A stretch of 64,000 bases of DNA, taken from positions 1-64,000 of the forward strand of contig JODI01000027.1 of the NCBI GenBank assembly GCA_000720805.1, in the 5' to 3' direction. Below the pieces are notes generated by a model. It was not told the DNA's origin. It did no database searches and saw nothing but the letters and a program-made list of their open reading frames with translations. Origin of the DNA: Streptomyces violaceoruber (GTDB taxonomy: Bacteria; Actinomycetota; Actinomycetes; Streptomycetales; Streptomycetaceae). Positions within the stretch are counted from its first letter, which is position 1. Each line of letters opens with the position of its first letter. The translations under genes were made by a program, and so were the position numbers. Shown in pieces: positions 7,259-14,895 of this stretch.

Positions 7259-9037
7259 ATGGGCCTCCTTCGCACCGAAGGATTCGACAAGCTCCTGGAG
7301 AACGTCGCCGCTCAGGCCGCGGAGCACACCACCGCCGGTCCCGCCGTCCGCCATCTGGCGACGATCGGGGAGCGGCTGGCGCCGGAAGTGGCACTCGGCG
7401 CGCTGCGCGCGAGTGAGCGTCATCTGCTCGAAGCGGTCGAGAGCGCCGCCGTCGACCTGTCGGCCGCTGACGACACGGGCGGATACCGATTAGGGCAGCT
7501 GAAAGCCGGCAAGGCCTGCATTCTGGGCCCCGGTGAGACCGGGAATCCCGACCTTCGCGTGGTCGCGGGCATCAACTGGCCCGACGGTCCCCCCGACGGA
7601 CTCGACACCGCGTGCGCGGAGCTCGCCGCGCGGGAGACCGCTCAGATCGAGGCCTGCCACGGCTGGCTGACCGAGCAGGGCGAAGAGCATGCCGCCGCCC
7701 TGGTGGCCCGGCTGCGCTTCCTGTTCCGGCACGTCGGACCCATACGTCTGTACATAGGCGACGCCTGCTACACGAACCTGGGCAAGGGCGGCAACCTCGT
7801 CGGCAAGTCCATCGGCGCGGAGTCCGACCGCTGCCGGATGAAGGTCCTCTCCGAATCCCCGCTGCCGCGGTGGAGCGCCGCCGACGCGTGTTTCGTCGTC
7901 TGCATGTCCGCGCTCATCTCCTCCGGAACCCCTTCGCGTACCGAGGAGTTCAGTGGCACCCAGCTGTTGCCGAGCAGGCTCACGGAGTTCATCGAGGGCC
8001 GCATCCGGGCGTACGACGGAGAGGTTCCCGATCCCGCGGCGTCGTCGTCCCCCATCGGCAGGCTCTTCGAACTCGCCGGCCTGGCCCGCGAGTTACGGGT
8101 GCGCAAGCTGGAGTCCGGAGCGGTGGTCTACCGCACGGTGCAGGCGATGACCATCAACAAGAAGGAACACCTCTTCGACACCCCGGTGACCGGGGCGGAC
8201 GTGCCCGAGGCGTTCCTCGACACCCTCGCCGACCTGGTGCCGACCGCGCCCGACACCGTACGCGCCGGTGACTTCGACGTGGACTGGCAGCCGCTCCTCG
8301 ACGGGGACCCGCGGTCTTCGCGGCCCGGATTCGGCAGTCGCTTCGAGGAGGTGCTGCACCGGCTCGTGGCCGCCGCCGCGGCCGGCACCGCGTCGGACGT
8401 CAGCATGTCCCGTGGCCCGCGCGACATCCTGCGGCTCAGCTCGCTGCTCGCCGACGGCAGCATCGAACCGGGCCACTGGAAGACCAGCGAGTACTACTGC
8501 TGCGTCGTGCCCGCCGAGGACTTCCGCAGACGGCTGGCCGCTGCCGGGGCCACCGCCGAGCTGCCCCAGGTGGTGCGCGCCATCGCGGCCCGCATGCGGT
8601 GGAACGGCTGGCACTTCATGCCCCACATGGCGGCCGTCACCGACGACGAGAGCTTCGCCGAACGTGACTGGTTCTTCGCCCCGTCCATGCCCGACATGAC
8701 GGAGTGGACCTCGCACCACCACCAGGGCCACGTGGCCAACGGCGTACGGCACGCCATCCGCGTCCCCTTCGGCATCACCGTCGCGGGCGCGCACCGGCCC
8801 GGTGTGCACGACCTGCGGCTGATGCGCACCGAGGGCGACGTCTACGGACCGCGTGAGCTGCGGTCGGCGATCGCGATGGGCGAGATCCTGCGCGGCTACT
8901 ACCAGGAGCACGCGATCCGCGTCGAGAAGCGGGAAGAGGCCGTCGTCATCGAGGACTTCGGAAACACCTGGTACCAAGGCCGGTACGGCCCCGAGGCGGA
9001 CGTACCGGCACCCACGGCGAACGAGAACGGTGTCTGA
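7259..9037 (+). CDS. uncharacterised 592-aa protein, first gene of ATP-grasp cluster
   Basis: I do not recognise this family. The protein is soluble, with no signal peptide or membrane span. The N-terminal 120 residues look helical. The middle holds a Cys-containing stretch (YIGDACYTNLGKGG, DRCRMKVLSE, ACFVVCMSALISS). The C-terminal third is rich in W, H and M (MRWNGWHFMPHM, TEWTSHHHQGHV) and could bind metal or a nucleotide. Start ATG 7259 has AAGGGA seven bases upstream. It contains a TTA leucine codon at 7490-7492 (residue 78), the only one I saw in the cluster. It ends 4 bases before the first ATP-grasp gene, so it is probably translated from the same message. It may be the scaffold-forming enzyme of the pathway, but no function can be assigned from the sequence. 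Confidence 0.85.
   Translation: MGLLRTEGFDKLLENVAAQAAEHTTAGPAVRHLATIGERLAPEVALGALRASERHLLEAVESAAVDLSAADDTGGYRLGQLKAGKACILGPGETGNPDLRVVAGINWPDGPPDGLDTACAELAARETAQIEACHGWLTEQGEEHAAALVARLRFLFRHVGPIRLYIGDACYTNLGKGGNLVGKSIGAESDRCRMKVLSESPLPRWSAADACFVVCMSALISSGTPSRTEEFSGTQLLPSRLTEFIEGRIRAYDGEVPDPAASSSPIGRLFELAGLARELRVRKLESGAVVYRTVQAMTINKKEHLFDTPVTGADVPEAFLDTLADLVPTAPDTVRAGDFDVDWQPLLDGDPRSSRPGFGSRFEEVLHRLVAAAAAGTASDVSMSRGPRDILRLSSLLADGSIEPGHWKTSEYYCCVVPAEDFRRRLAAAGATAELPQVVRAIAARMRWNGWHFMPHMAAVTDDESFAERDWFFAPSMPDMTEWTSHHHQGHVANGVRHAIRVPFGITVAGAHRPGVHDLRLMRTEGDVYGPRELRSAIAMGEILRGYYQEHAIRVEKREEAVVIEDFGNTWYQGRYGPEADVPAPTANENGV
7490..7492 (+). promoter_or_regulatory. TTA codon, candidate bldA control point
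   Basis: In-frame TTA (Leu78) in the first gene of the cluster. In Streptomyces this codon is read by the developmentally regulated bldA tRNA and is concentrated in secondary-metabolism and differentiation genes. Control by bldA is inferred from codon identity only. Confidence 0.6.
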
Positions 9038-9041
9038 CCAC

Positions 9042-10232
9042 ATGACCACGACCGGAATTCCCACGACAGCGGCCGACCGCCCCACCGTGCTCTACCTGGG
9101 CCTGCGCCGCTCGCCGCTGGAGTGGCGCGCGGAGATCGACGCCGCCGCCGCCCGCGGACTGAGCGTCCACGTCGCGTCCGACGCCAACGTCTCCCACACC
9201 GGGCTGCCCGAGCACAGGCGCGGCTCCTTCGACCGCGGCTCCTCCCTCGCCGAGCAGGCCGCACAGGCGGTGTCCGGCACCGACCCGGCCGCCGTGGTCT
9301 GCTGGGGCGACAAGTACGTCGGCCTCACGGCGCTGCTCGCCGAGCAGTTCGGGGTACGCGGCATCGGCACCGCCGCCGCGGACGTCGCCACGGACAAGGT
9401 CGCGCAGCGGCGCGCCATGGAGCCGTACGGCCTCAACCCGCCCTGGCGCGCGGGCCGTACGGTCGAGGATCTGCGTGCCGTCACGGCGGAGCTCGGCGCC
9501 ACGGGCAGGCAGCTGGTGTTCAAGCCGGCCCATTGCTCCGGCGGCCGCGGCATGGCTCTGCTCGGCCCGGACACCGACCTGGACGAGGTGTTCGCCCTCA
9601 CCGCCGCGAACTACTCGGGCACCACCGACTTCCTCGTCGAGGAGTACGTGGACGGCTCCGAGCACTCCGTCTCCGGCGTCGTCCACGACGGCACCGTGCG
9701 CGTTCTCGGCGTCACCGACAAGTACGTCGACGGGCCGCTGTCCCCGTCGTGGGCTACGGCCGTCCCGTCCGCCCGTACGGACGCCCAGGTCAAGGAGTTG
9801 CGGCAGGCCGCCGAACAGGCCGTGCTCGCCGTCGGCCTGCGCACCGGCGGGTTCCACGCCGACCTGCGCCTCACCCCCGCGGGCCCGGTCGTCCTCGAGG
9901 TCGGCGGACGGCTCGGCGGCGACCTGATCAACTCCCATCTCATCCCGTACGCGCACCGGGACGCCGTACGGCCCTACGAGAGCCTGCTCGCGCTGCTCGC
10001 CGACGGGGAGCTGCCGGGCGAGTCCCCCGAGCCGGAGCGGGGCGCGGCGATGGTGCTGCTGCCCCGGGCCGGGCGTCCGGCGGACGAGCTGGCCCAGGCC
10101 GTGCGTGCGCACCCGCAGGTCGTCATCGCCGAGGACTGGCCCGGCACCGACACGGTCGTGGCCGTCGTCGTCACCGAGGACCCGGCCGATCTGCCCGGCG
10201 CGGTGTCGGACGTACACGAGTCGGCCCGGTGA
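9042..10232 (+). CDS. ATP-grasp domain carboxylate-amine ligase (A)
   Basis: 396 aa. A Rossmann-like preATP-grasp domain (VLYLGLRRSPLEWR at the start) is followed by the ATP-grasp fold: KPAHCSGGRGMALL is the Gly-rich nucleotide loop with its Lys, FLVEEYVDGSEHSV the adenine-contacting strand, and VVLEVGGRLGGDLINSHL the metal-binding segment. Enzymes of this class form an acyl-phosphate and couple it to an amine or amino acid. A C-terminal domain of about 70 residues follows. ATG 9042 starts 4 bases after the preceding stop. The N-terminus shares the LGLRxSPLExR signature with the ligase at 17453, so the two are probably paralogues in one pathway. Substrates are unknown. Confidence 0.88.
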   Translation: MTTTGIPTTAADRPTVLYLGLRRSPLEWRAEIDAAAARGLSVHVASDANVSHTGLPEHRRGSFDRGSSLAEQAAQAVSGTDPAAVVCWGDKYVGLTALLAEQFGVRGIGTAAADVATDKVAQRRAMEPYGLNPPWRAGRTVEDLRAVTAELGATGRQLVFKPAHCSGGRGMALLGPDTDLDEVFALTAANYSGTTDFLVEEYVDGSEHSVSGVVHDGTVRVLGVTDKYVDGPLSPSWATAVPSARTDAQVKELRQAAEQAVLAVGLRTGGFHADLRLTPAGPVVLEVGGRLGGDLINSHLIPYAHRDAVRPYESLLALLADGELPGESPEPERGAAMVLLPRAGRPADELAQAVRAHPQVVIAEDWPGTDTVVAVVVTEDPADLPGAVSDVHESAR

Positions 10233-11014
10233 GCGCCGGCTCGCCGCACCTGCCGCTGGTCGGGATCCTCTCCTGCCGCAAGGAGCGGGCCAACGGCACG
10301 ACGTACTCGCGGGTCAACGACCATCTGACCCGGCCGCTCCTGGACCACGCGGACGTGGCCGCCGTACTGCTGCACACCGTGCGGCCCGAGCACGCCGCGA
10401 GTGTGCTGGCCCGCCTGGACGGCCTGGTGCTGCCGGGCAGCGGATCGTATGTCCGTCCGGAGCGCTACGGCGGGCACGACGCGGACGCGGTTCCCGGCAG
10501 GGAGTACGACCTCCCCAGGGACGCGACCGCGGCGGCCCTGCTGCGGGAGGCCGACCGGAACCCCCAGCTGCCCGTGCTCGCCAGCTGCCGGGGCCTGCAG
10601 GAACTCGTCGCACACCACGGCGGCACTCTGGAAACCGTGCCCCCGTCGGACGTGAAGCACCGGCTGCGGGCCGGTGTGGACGGCCCCGACCGCTGGGCGC
10701 CCGCCCACACCGTGGACGTCCACCCCGGCGGGCTGCTCGCCGCGCTGGTGGGCCCCGGCCAGGATCCGGCTGCCGTGCCCGTCAACTCGCAGCACAGCGA
10801 CCGGGTGGCCAAGGTCCCCGGTCACGCCTTCGTCGAGGCCACCGCCCCGGACGGGACCGTCGAGGCGGTCAGCGTCGGCGCGCCGGACCGCTTCGTCCTC
10901 GGCGTGCAGTGGCACTTCGAGCACCACACCGACCAATCGCCCCTGGACCGCGCGGTGCTGGCCGCGTTCGGCCGACGCTGCCGGTCCCGGATGGAGTCGA
11001 GGCAACAGCAGTGA
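10229..11014 (+). CDS. class I glutamine amidotransferase-like (peptidase C26) protein
   Basis: 261 aa of the gamma-glutamyl hydrolase / PuuD-like group. The oxyanion segment is GLVLPGSGSYV. The nucleophile elbow is LASCRGLQEL with C120, and the other triad members are in VQWHFEHH (H229, E231), with Phe where the family usually has Pro. NSQHSDRV matches the substrate-loop motif. It could hydrolyse gamma-glutamyl amides or supply ammonia, for example removing a gamma-glutamyl protecting group placed by an ATP-grasp ligase. The GTG start overlaps the previous stop in GTGA. Confidence 0.8.
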   Translation: MSAGSPHLPLVGILSCRKERANGTTYSRVNDHLTRPLLDHADVAAVLLHTVRPEHAASVLARLDGLVLPGSGSYVRPERYGGHDADAVPGREYDLPRDATAAALLREADRNPQLPVLASCRGLQELVAHHGGTLETVPPSDVKHRLRAGVDGPDRWAPAHTVDVHPGGLLAALVGPGQDPAAVPVNSQHSDRVAKVPGHAFVEATAPDGTVEAVSVGAPDRFVLGVQWHFEHHTDQSPLDRAVLAAFGRRCRSRMESRQQQ

Positions 11015-11889
11015 ACGCGTCAGGAACCACCACCGCTCCCGCGACCGGCCCGGCCGCGATCGACTACGAGGCCCTCGCCGCCGCCGCGCTCGACGCGACC
11101 GGCCGCGGAGACGAGGAACTGCTCTTCCTCGCCGGGTCCACGACCGACGGGCTCGCCAACCGCAACTCCGACCTCGACCTCTACGTCGTCGGCGACTTCC
11201 GCGTGGCCGGCTCGGAGACGGCCGCCCGGAAGGGGGAACGGACCGCGACGGTCGCCCACCACGAGGGCCGCGAGCTGAACGTCGCGGCGCTCGACCCGGC
11301 CGCGCTCGGCCGGCTGCGGGACGCCTTTCGCGCCGCCGTGGCCAGCCTCTCGCAGGAACAGGGCATCGCCCAGCTGGTCGACGAGGACAACCTCAAGATC
11401 CTGCACCGCGTCCGGACCGGCCACGCGCTGCGCCGCCCGGACCGCCTCCAGGAACTGCGCGACGAACTGGGTACCGGGGATCTGCCCCGGTACCTCCTGA
11501 ACGTCGCCGCGGTCGCCGCCGTCAACCGGCTCACCGACGTGTCGGGCGAACTGGCCGACGGCCACGCCGACTCGGCGGCCTGGATGTACCGGGAGGCCCT
11601 CGTGCACACCGGGCAGTGCGCGCTCGCCGCCACCGGGGTGACCGTCCCCTCGGTCAAGTGGCTGGTACGGCTCCTCCAGCGCGAGGCGGCACACCGGGCC
11701 GAAGGCGACCACGCGTCCGCCCGGTGCGCCGCGCAGGTCGTCCGGCGTCTGCTCGCCCCGCCCACCGACACGGCCGCCGCCGTCGAGGAGACCCGGGCCG
11801 AACTCGCGGCGCTCATCGACTCCGTGGGCGACCAGGCCGGCCCCTATGTACGCCTCGTGGCCCGACCGAAGCTGGGATCACACCGATGA
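11011..11889 (+). CDS. minimal nucleotidyltransferase (Pol-beta superfamily)
   Basis: 292 aa. Residues about 35-65 carry the nucleotidyltransferase signature GS-x(10)-D-x-D: FLAGSTTDGLANRNSDLDLY, with G42-S43 and metal ligands D54 and D56. The rest is helical, resembling the C-terminal domains of antibiotic-type or KNTase-like transferases. Such enzymes transfer a nucleoside monophosphate from NTP to a hydroxyl or phosphate. Its place between an amidotransferase and an NDK-like protein suggests that a nucleotidylated intermediate is made. The GTG start overlaps the preceding stop (GTGA). A third carboxylate ligand cannot be assigned by eye. Confidence 0.75.
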   Translation: MNASGTTTAPATGPAAIDYEALAAAALDATGRGDEELLFLAGSTTDGLANRNSDLDLYVVGDFRVAGSETAARKGERTATVAHHEGRELNVAALDPAALGRLRDAFRAAVASLSQEQGIAQLVDEDNLKILHRVRTGHALRRPDRLQELRDELGTGDLPRYLLNVAAVAAVNRLTDVSGELADGHADSAAWMYREALVHTGQCALAATGVTVPSVKWLVRLLQREAAHRAEGDHASARCAAQVVRRLLAPPTDTAAAVEETRAELAALIDSVGDQAGPYVRLVARPKLGSHR

Positions 11890-12926
11890 CATTCGTCAAC
11901 CCCGCGGACCGGCTGGCCGGCGCGACCGCCGGCGGTTCCACCGGCCGGGCCGAAGTCCCCGTCGGCACACGGGAGTTCACCCCCGTCGAGCTGTACGGCA
12001 TACCCGACGCGGTGCTGCCCCGCGAACCCCGTCTCGGCGGCGCCTGCGTCGCCGTGCCCGCCGACCGCCTGGCGTCCCTCGCCCGCTCGGGACCCGCGGT
12101 GATCGGCCTGCGGCCCGGACTCGCCCGCACCGACGGCTTCACCGCCTCGCTCCTGAAGGAACTGCGCGCGCTGGTGCGTCTGCCGGACGGTCACCACTGC
12201 CTCCTCGTCCCCGTCCCGCCCCAGACCGTGGTCCGGTTGCTCGCCCGGGAGAAGTGGGCCGTGGCCCAGGACGTCGTCCCCCGGCCCGTCCGCGCGGCGG
12301 CCCGGCCGTCCGCCGCGACCGGCCCCGGAGGATGGACCGCGGCGGACCTCTCGGGCACCTCCTGGCCCCTGGCCGAGGGGCTGCTCGGGGAACTCGACGT
12401 GGCCGCCTTCTGCCCCGGCCCGCTCCTCGGCGTCGTCCCCGGAACCACCGTCCTCACCCTGTCCCCGCGGGCCGCCGCGGCCGCCCGCGAGGAGGAGGAC
12501 GGCGGCCCCTTCGGCATCCGTGCCCTCCTCGACGCGGACGCGGCCGGTACGCCCCGCCCCAGCGCCACGGACCTGGTGATGCTCGCCCACGGCGTGCGCA
12601 CGCTCGCCGAATCGCACCCCGAACGCCTCGAAGACGAGGTCGGGGCCCGCCTGGAGCTGCTCCGGGCGCACACGGCCGGCCGCTCCTGGCTCGCCGGACC
12701 GCCGTATCGCGAAGGCCGCGACCTCACGTGCGTCCTGCCCACCTCGCTCACCCCGGCCGCCGTGGGCGCGCTGGTGGAGTTCCTGGAGAGCCGGGCGCTG
12801 GTGTACGGCCTCGCCGCCCCGGACCGGCCGACCGCGCTGTGCGTGGGCCTCGGCCGCGCGAGCACCGACGCCGACCTCGTGCGGCTGGTCGGACTGCTGG
12901 ACGTCCTGCTGGAGGAGGCCCGATGA
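11886..12926 (+). CDS. aminotransferase class V-like protein lacking the PLP lysine
   Basis: 346 aa. Several segments follow the phosphoserine-aminotransferase / class V pattern: KELRALVRLPDGHHCLLVP resembles the SerC stretch before the Gly-rich cofactor loop, VPGTTVLTLSPRAAA resembles the strand after the active-site Lys, and the C-terminal VEFLESRALVYGLA resembles the small domain. Where the SQK lysine should be, near residues 171-185, the sequence reads LDVAAFCPGPLLG with no Lys. It is therefore either a pseudoenzyme, a structural partner or a repurposed fold. The relationship is by pattern only and moderately uncertain. ATG overlaps the previous stop (ATGA). Confidence 0.5.
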   Translation: MTFVNPADRLAGATAGGSTGRAEVPVGTREFTPVELYGIPDAVLPREPRLGGACVAVPADRLASLARSGPAVIGLRPGLARTDGFTASLLKELRALVRLPDGHHCLLVPVPPQTVVRLLAREKWAVAQDVVPRPVRAAARPSAATGPGGWTAADLSGTSWPLAEGLLGELDVAAFCPGPLLGVVPGTTVLTLSPRAAAAAREEEDGGPFGIRALLDADAAGTPRPSATDLVMLAHGVRTLAESHPERLEDEVGARLELLRAHTAGRSWLAGPPYREGRDLTCVLPTSLTPAAVGALVEFLESRALVYGLAAPDRPTALCVGLGRASTDADLVRLVGLLDVLLEEAR

Positions 12927-13591
12927 GCGCAGGCGCTCTGCTCATTCTCAAGCCGGACATCCTCGCCGGCCCCAGCGCGCGGTGCCCCGCCGCACTCGCG
13001 CGTGACACCGTGCGCGGGCTCCTGTCCGTGTACGAGCCGGGGACCGCCCACACCTACGAGGCGGACACCTCCGCGCAGGCCGTCGCCTGGGCGCTCAGCA
13101 ACATCGAGCGCAAGGTACGCGCCAGGGAGTGGTACGTCCGCACCCTGCACGAACCCGGCCGCCACCTCGGCGCCCTGCGGGACCTGCTGACCGGACCGCT
13201 CCTCGACCCGCCGGGCGACGACACGGTCCGCACGGCGGACCTGGTGCTCGGCGTCGCCGCAGCGCTCGGCTTCACGGTCGCCGACAGCCTGCGCACCCGC
13301 TGCACCCAGCGCGACTTCCTGGGCCTGTACGCGGACAACACCCACTTCACCCGGCTCGCCGGGAGTCTGCGGGACTACCTGGTCGGCCAGGAGGTGGAGA
13401 TCTACCGCTACGCGGGGGCGCAGGAGCTGTCGACCCTGCACATCTTCAAGGAGATGGTGCGCCGCGTCGTCCGCTACCCCACCACCCACTACGACGCGGT
13501 GGAGAACCTGCTGCACGTGTCCGACCCGGGTGCCGAAGACTGGACGTACTTCCTCAACGCGGCCTTCGGGGAACGGCAGACGGTCGCATGA
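12923..13591 (+). CDS. nucleoside-diphosphate-kinase-like protein
   Basis: 222 aa. It opens with ALLILKPD, as NDKs open with LVLIKPD, contains DFLGLYADNTHF and GQEVEIYRYAG at the expected NDK positions, and ends with NLLHVSDPGAED, which lines up with the NDK catalytic motif N-x-x-H-G-S-D. H198 would be the phosphohistidine. The middle (about residues 25-110) is longer than in the 140-aa housekeeping enzymes. NDKs move the gamma phosphate between nucleotides. A diverged copy beside a nucleotidyltransferase suggests phosphorylation of a nucleotide-like pathway intermediate. Start and stop both overlap neighbours by 4 bases (ATGA). Confidence 0.6.
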   Translation: MSAGALLILKPDILAGPSARCPAALARDTVRGLLSVYEPGTAHTYEADTSAQAVAWALSNIERKVRAREWYVRTLHEPGRHLGALRDLLTGPLLDPPGDDTVRTADLVLGVAAALGFTVADSLRTRCTQRDFLGLYADNTHFTRLAGSLRDYLVGQEVEIYRYAGAQELSTLHIFKEMVRRVVRYPTTHYDAVENLLHVSDPGAEDWTYFLNAAFGERQTVA

Positions 13592-14895
13592 GCGTGTCCC
13601 GCGGCCCCGTCCGCCGCCTCACCGCGGCCGACGCGCTGATCCTGCTCAACGGTGTGTCCACGTTCGGCTCCGGCCTGGTCTACCCGTACACGGCGCTCTA
13701 CCTGTCGCAGGTGCCCGCGATGGGCACGGCCGGCGTCAGCGTCTTCTACGGCGCCGCGGCGGCGGCCAACCTGGTGACCGCGGCGGTCCTCGCCACCGGC
13801 TGGATCAAACCGCCGCCGGCGCTCCTGGGGTTCGCCGGCACGCTGATGCTCGCCTTGGGCTTCCTGGGAACCGCGGCCGCGGGCTCCCTGGCCTTCCTGT
13901 GCGCGGCCGTGCTCTTCATCGGCTGCGGCCAGGGCTGTCTGCTCGTCTCCATGGTTCCGGTGCTCAACTCGCTCACGTCAAAGGAGCAGCGGCGCTCGGT
14001 GTTCGCACGGCGCTACCGGGCCGTCAACATCGGTCTGGGGCTCGGTGCGGTGGTCGCCGGACTGACCACCGGTTTCTTCGCCACCTCGGCCGTGCCGTGG
14101 CTGTTCGTCTGCAACGCGCTGAGCTACCTGCCGCTCACGTACGCCTTCCACCGCCTGCGCGCACGCGCGCGCCGGGAGCAGGCCGGGGTCACCGCGCGGG
14201 AGCGGACCGGCAGCCCGGAGGAGGAGACCGGGCGGCGGAGCGCCACCGGCGGGCTCGGGTGGCTCGGTCCCGCGGGTGCGCTCGCGGTGCTGTTCCAGCT
14301 CGGCTCCTACCTCTTCGGGCACAGCCAGTTCGAGGCCACGTCGCCGCTCGTCGCCGTCCGGCTGATGGGCATCGGCCTGGGCACGGTCTCCGCCCTGTTG
14401 CTCGTGAACACCGCCGTGGTGGCCCTCGGACAGGGCTGGGTCACGCGCCGGCTGAGCAGCCGTGACGCCACGTACGGGCTGCGGGTGGCGGTGCTGCTGT
14501 GGGTCGCCGCGTACGTCGTGGGGATGGGGTCGGCGTTCGGGCCGCTGCCCGTGCGGTACGCGGGACTCCTGCTCTTCGCCGTCGTCTTCGCGGTCGGTGA
14601 GTGCGCGTACTCCTGCTCCTTCCACCCCTGGCTGATCGACTCGGTCCGGCCGGAGGACGTCACCCGCGTCTCCGCCCTGGCCAGTGGCGCCATGGGTATC
14701 GGTACGGCCGCGGGCCCCTCGATCGGTGTCGCCCTCGTCCTCACCGGCGAGGCCGCCGTGGTGTGGCTCGGCCTGGCCGGTCTCTGCCTGCTGTTGCTGC
14801 TCACCCTGGGCAGGCGCCACCACGCGGTGCCCGAGCCGGCCGCCGGGACCACACCGGAACAGACACCCGCGTCACACACAGGGGGAACGACATGA
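13588..14895 (+). CDS. MFS transporter, probable product exporter
   Basis: 435 aa with about 12 membrane spans in two halves separated by a basic cytoplasmic loop near residues 190-220 (HRLRARARREQAG). The first loop and span pattern (LILLNGVSTFGSGLVYPYTA) and the SKEQRRSVFARRY stretch between spans fit the major facilitator superfamily. It lies in the middle of the ATP-grasp operon with ATGA overlaps on both sides, so it most likely exports the cluster product and may give self-resistance. Substrate is inferred from position. Confidence 0.85.
   Translation: MSVSRGPVRRLTAADALILLNGVSTFGSGLVYPYTALYLSQVPAMGTAGVSVFYGAAAAANLVTAAVLATGWIKPPPALLGFAGTLMLALGFLGTAAAGSLAFLCAAVLFIGCGQGCLLVSMVPVLNSLTSKEQRRSVFARRYRAVNIGLGLGAVVAGLTTGFFATSAVPWLFVCNALSYLPLTYAFHRLRARARREQAGVTARERTGSPEEETGRRSATGGLGWLGPAGALAVLFQLGSYLFGHSQFEATSPLVAVRLMGIGLGTVSALLLVNTAVVALGQGWVTRRLSSRDATYGLRVAVLLWVAAYVVGMGSAFGPLPVRYAGLLLFAVVFAVGECAYSCSFHPWLIDSVRPEDVTRVSALASGAMGIGTAAGPSIGVALVLTGEAAVVWLGLAGLCLLLLLTLGRRHHAVPEPAAGTTPEQTPASHTGGTT

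Noticed and set aside
7000..7416. + strand frames of 138-167 codons overlapping the start of the cluster
   Set aside because: They are out of frame with the well-coded 592-aa gene, Arg/Ser-rich, and without motifs.
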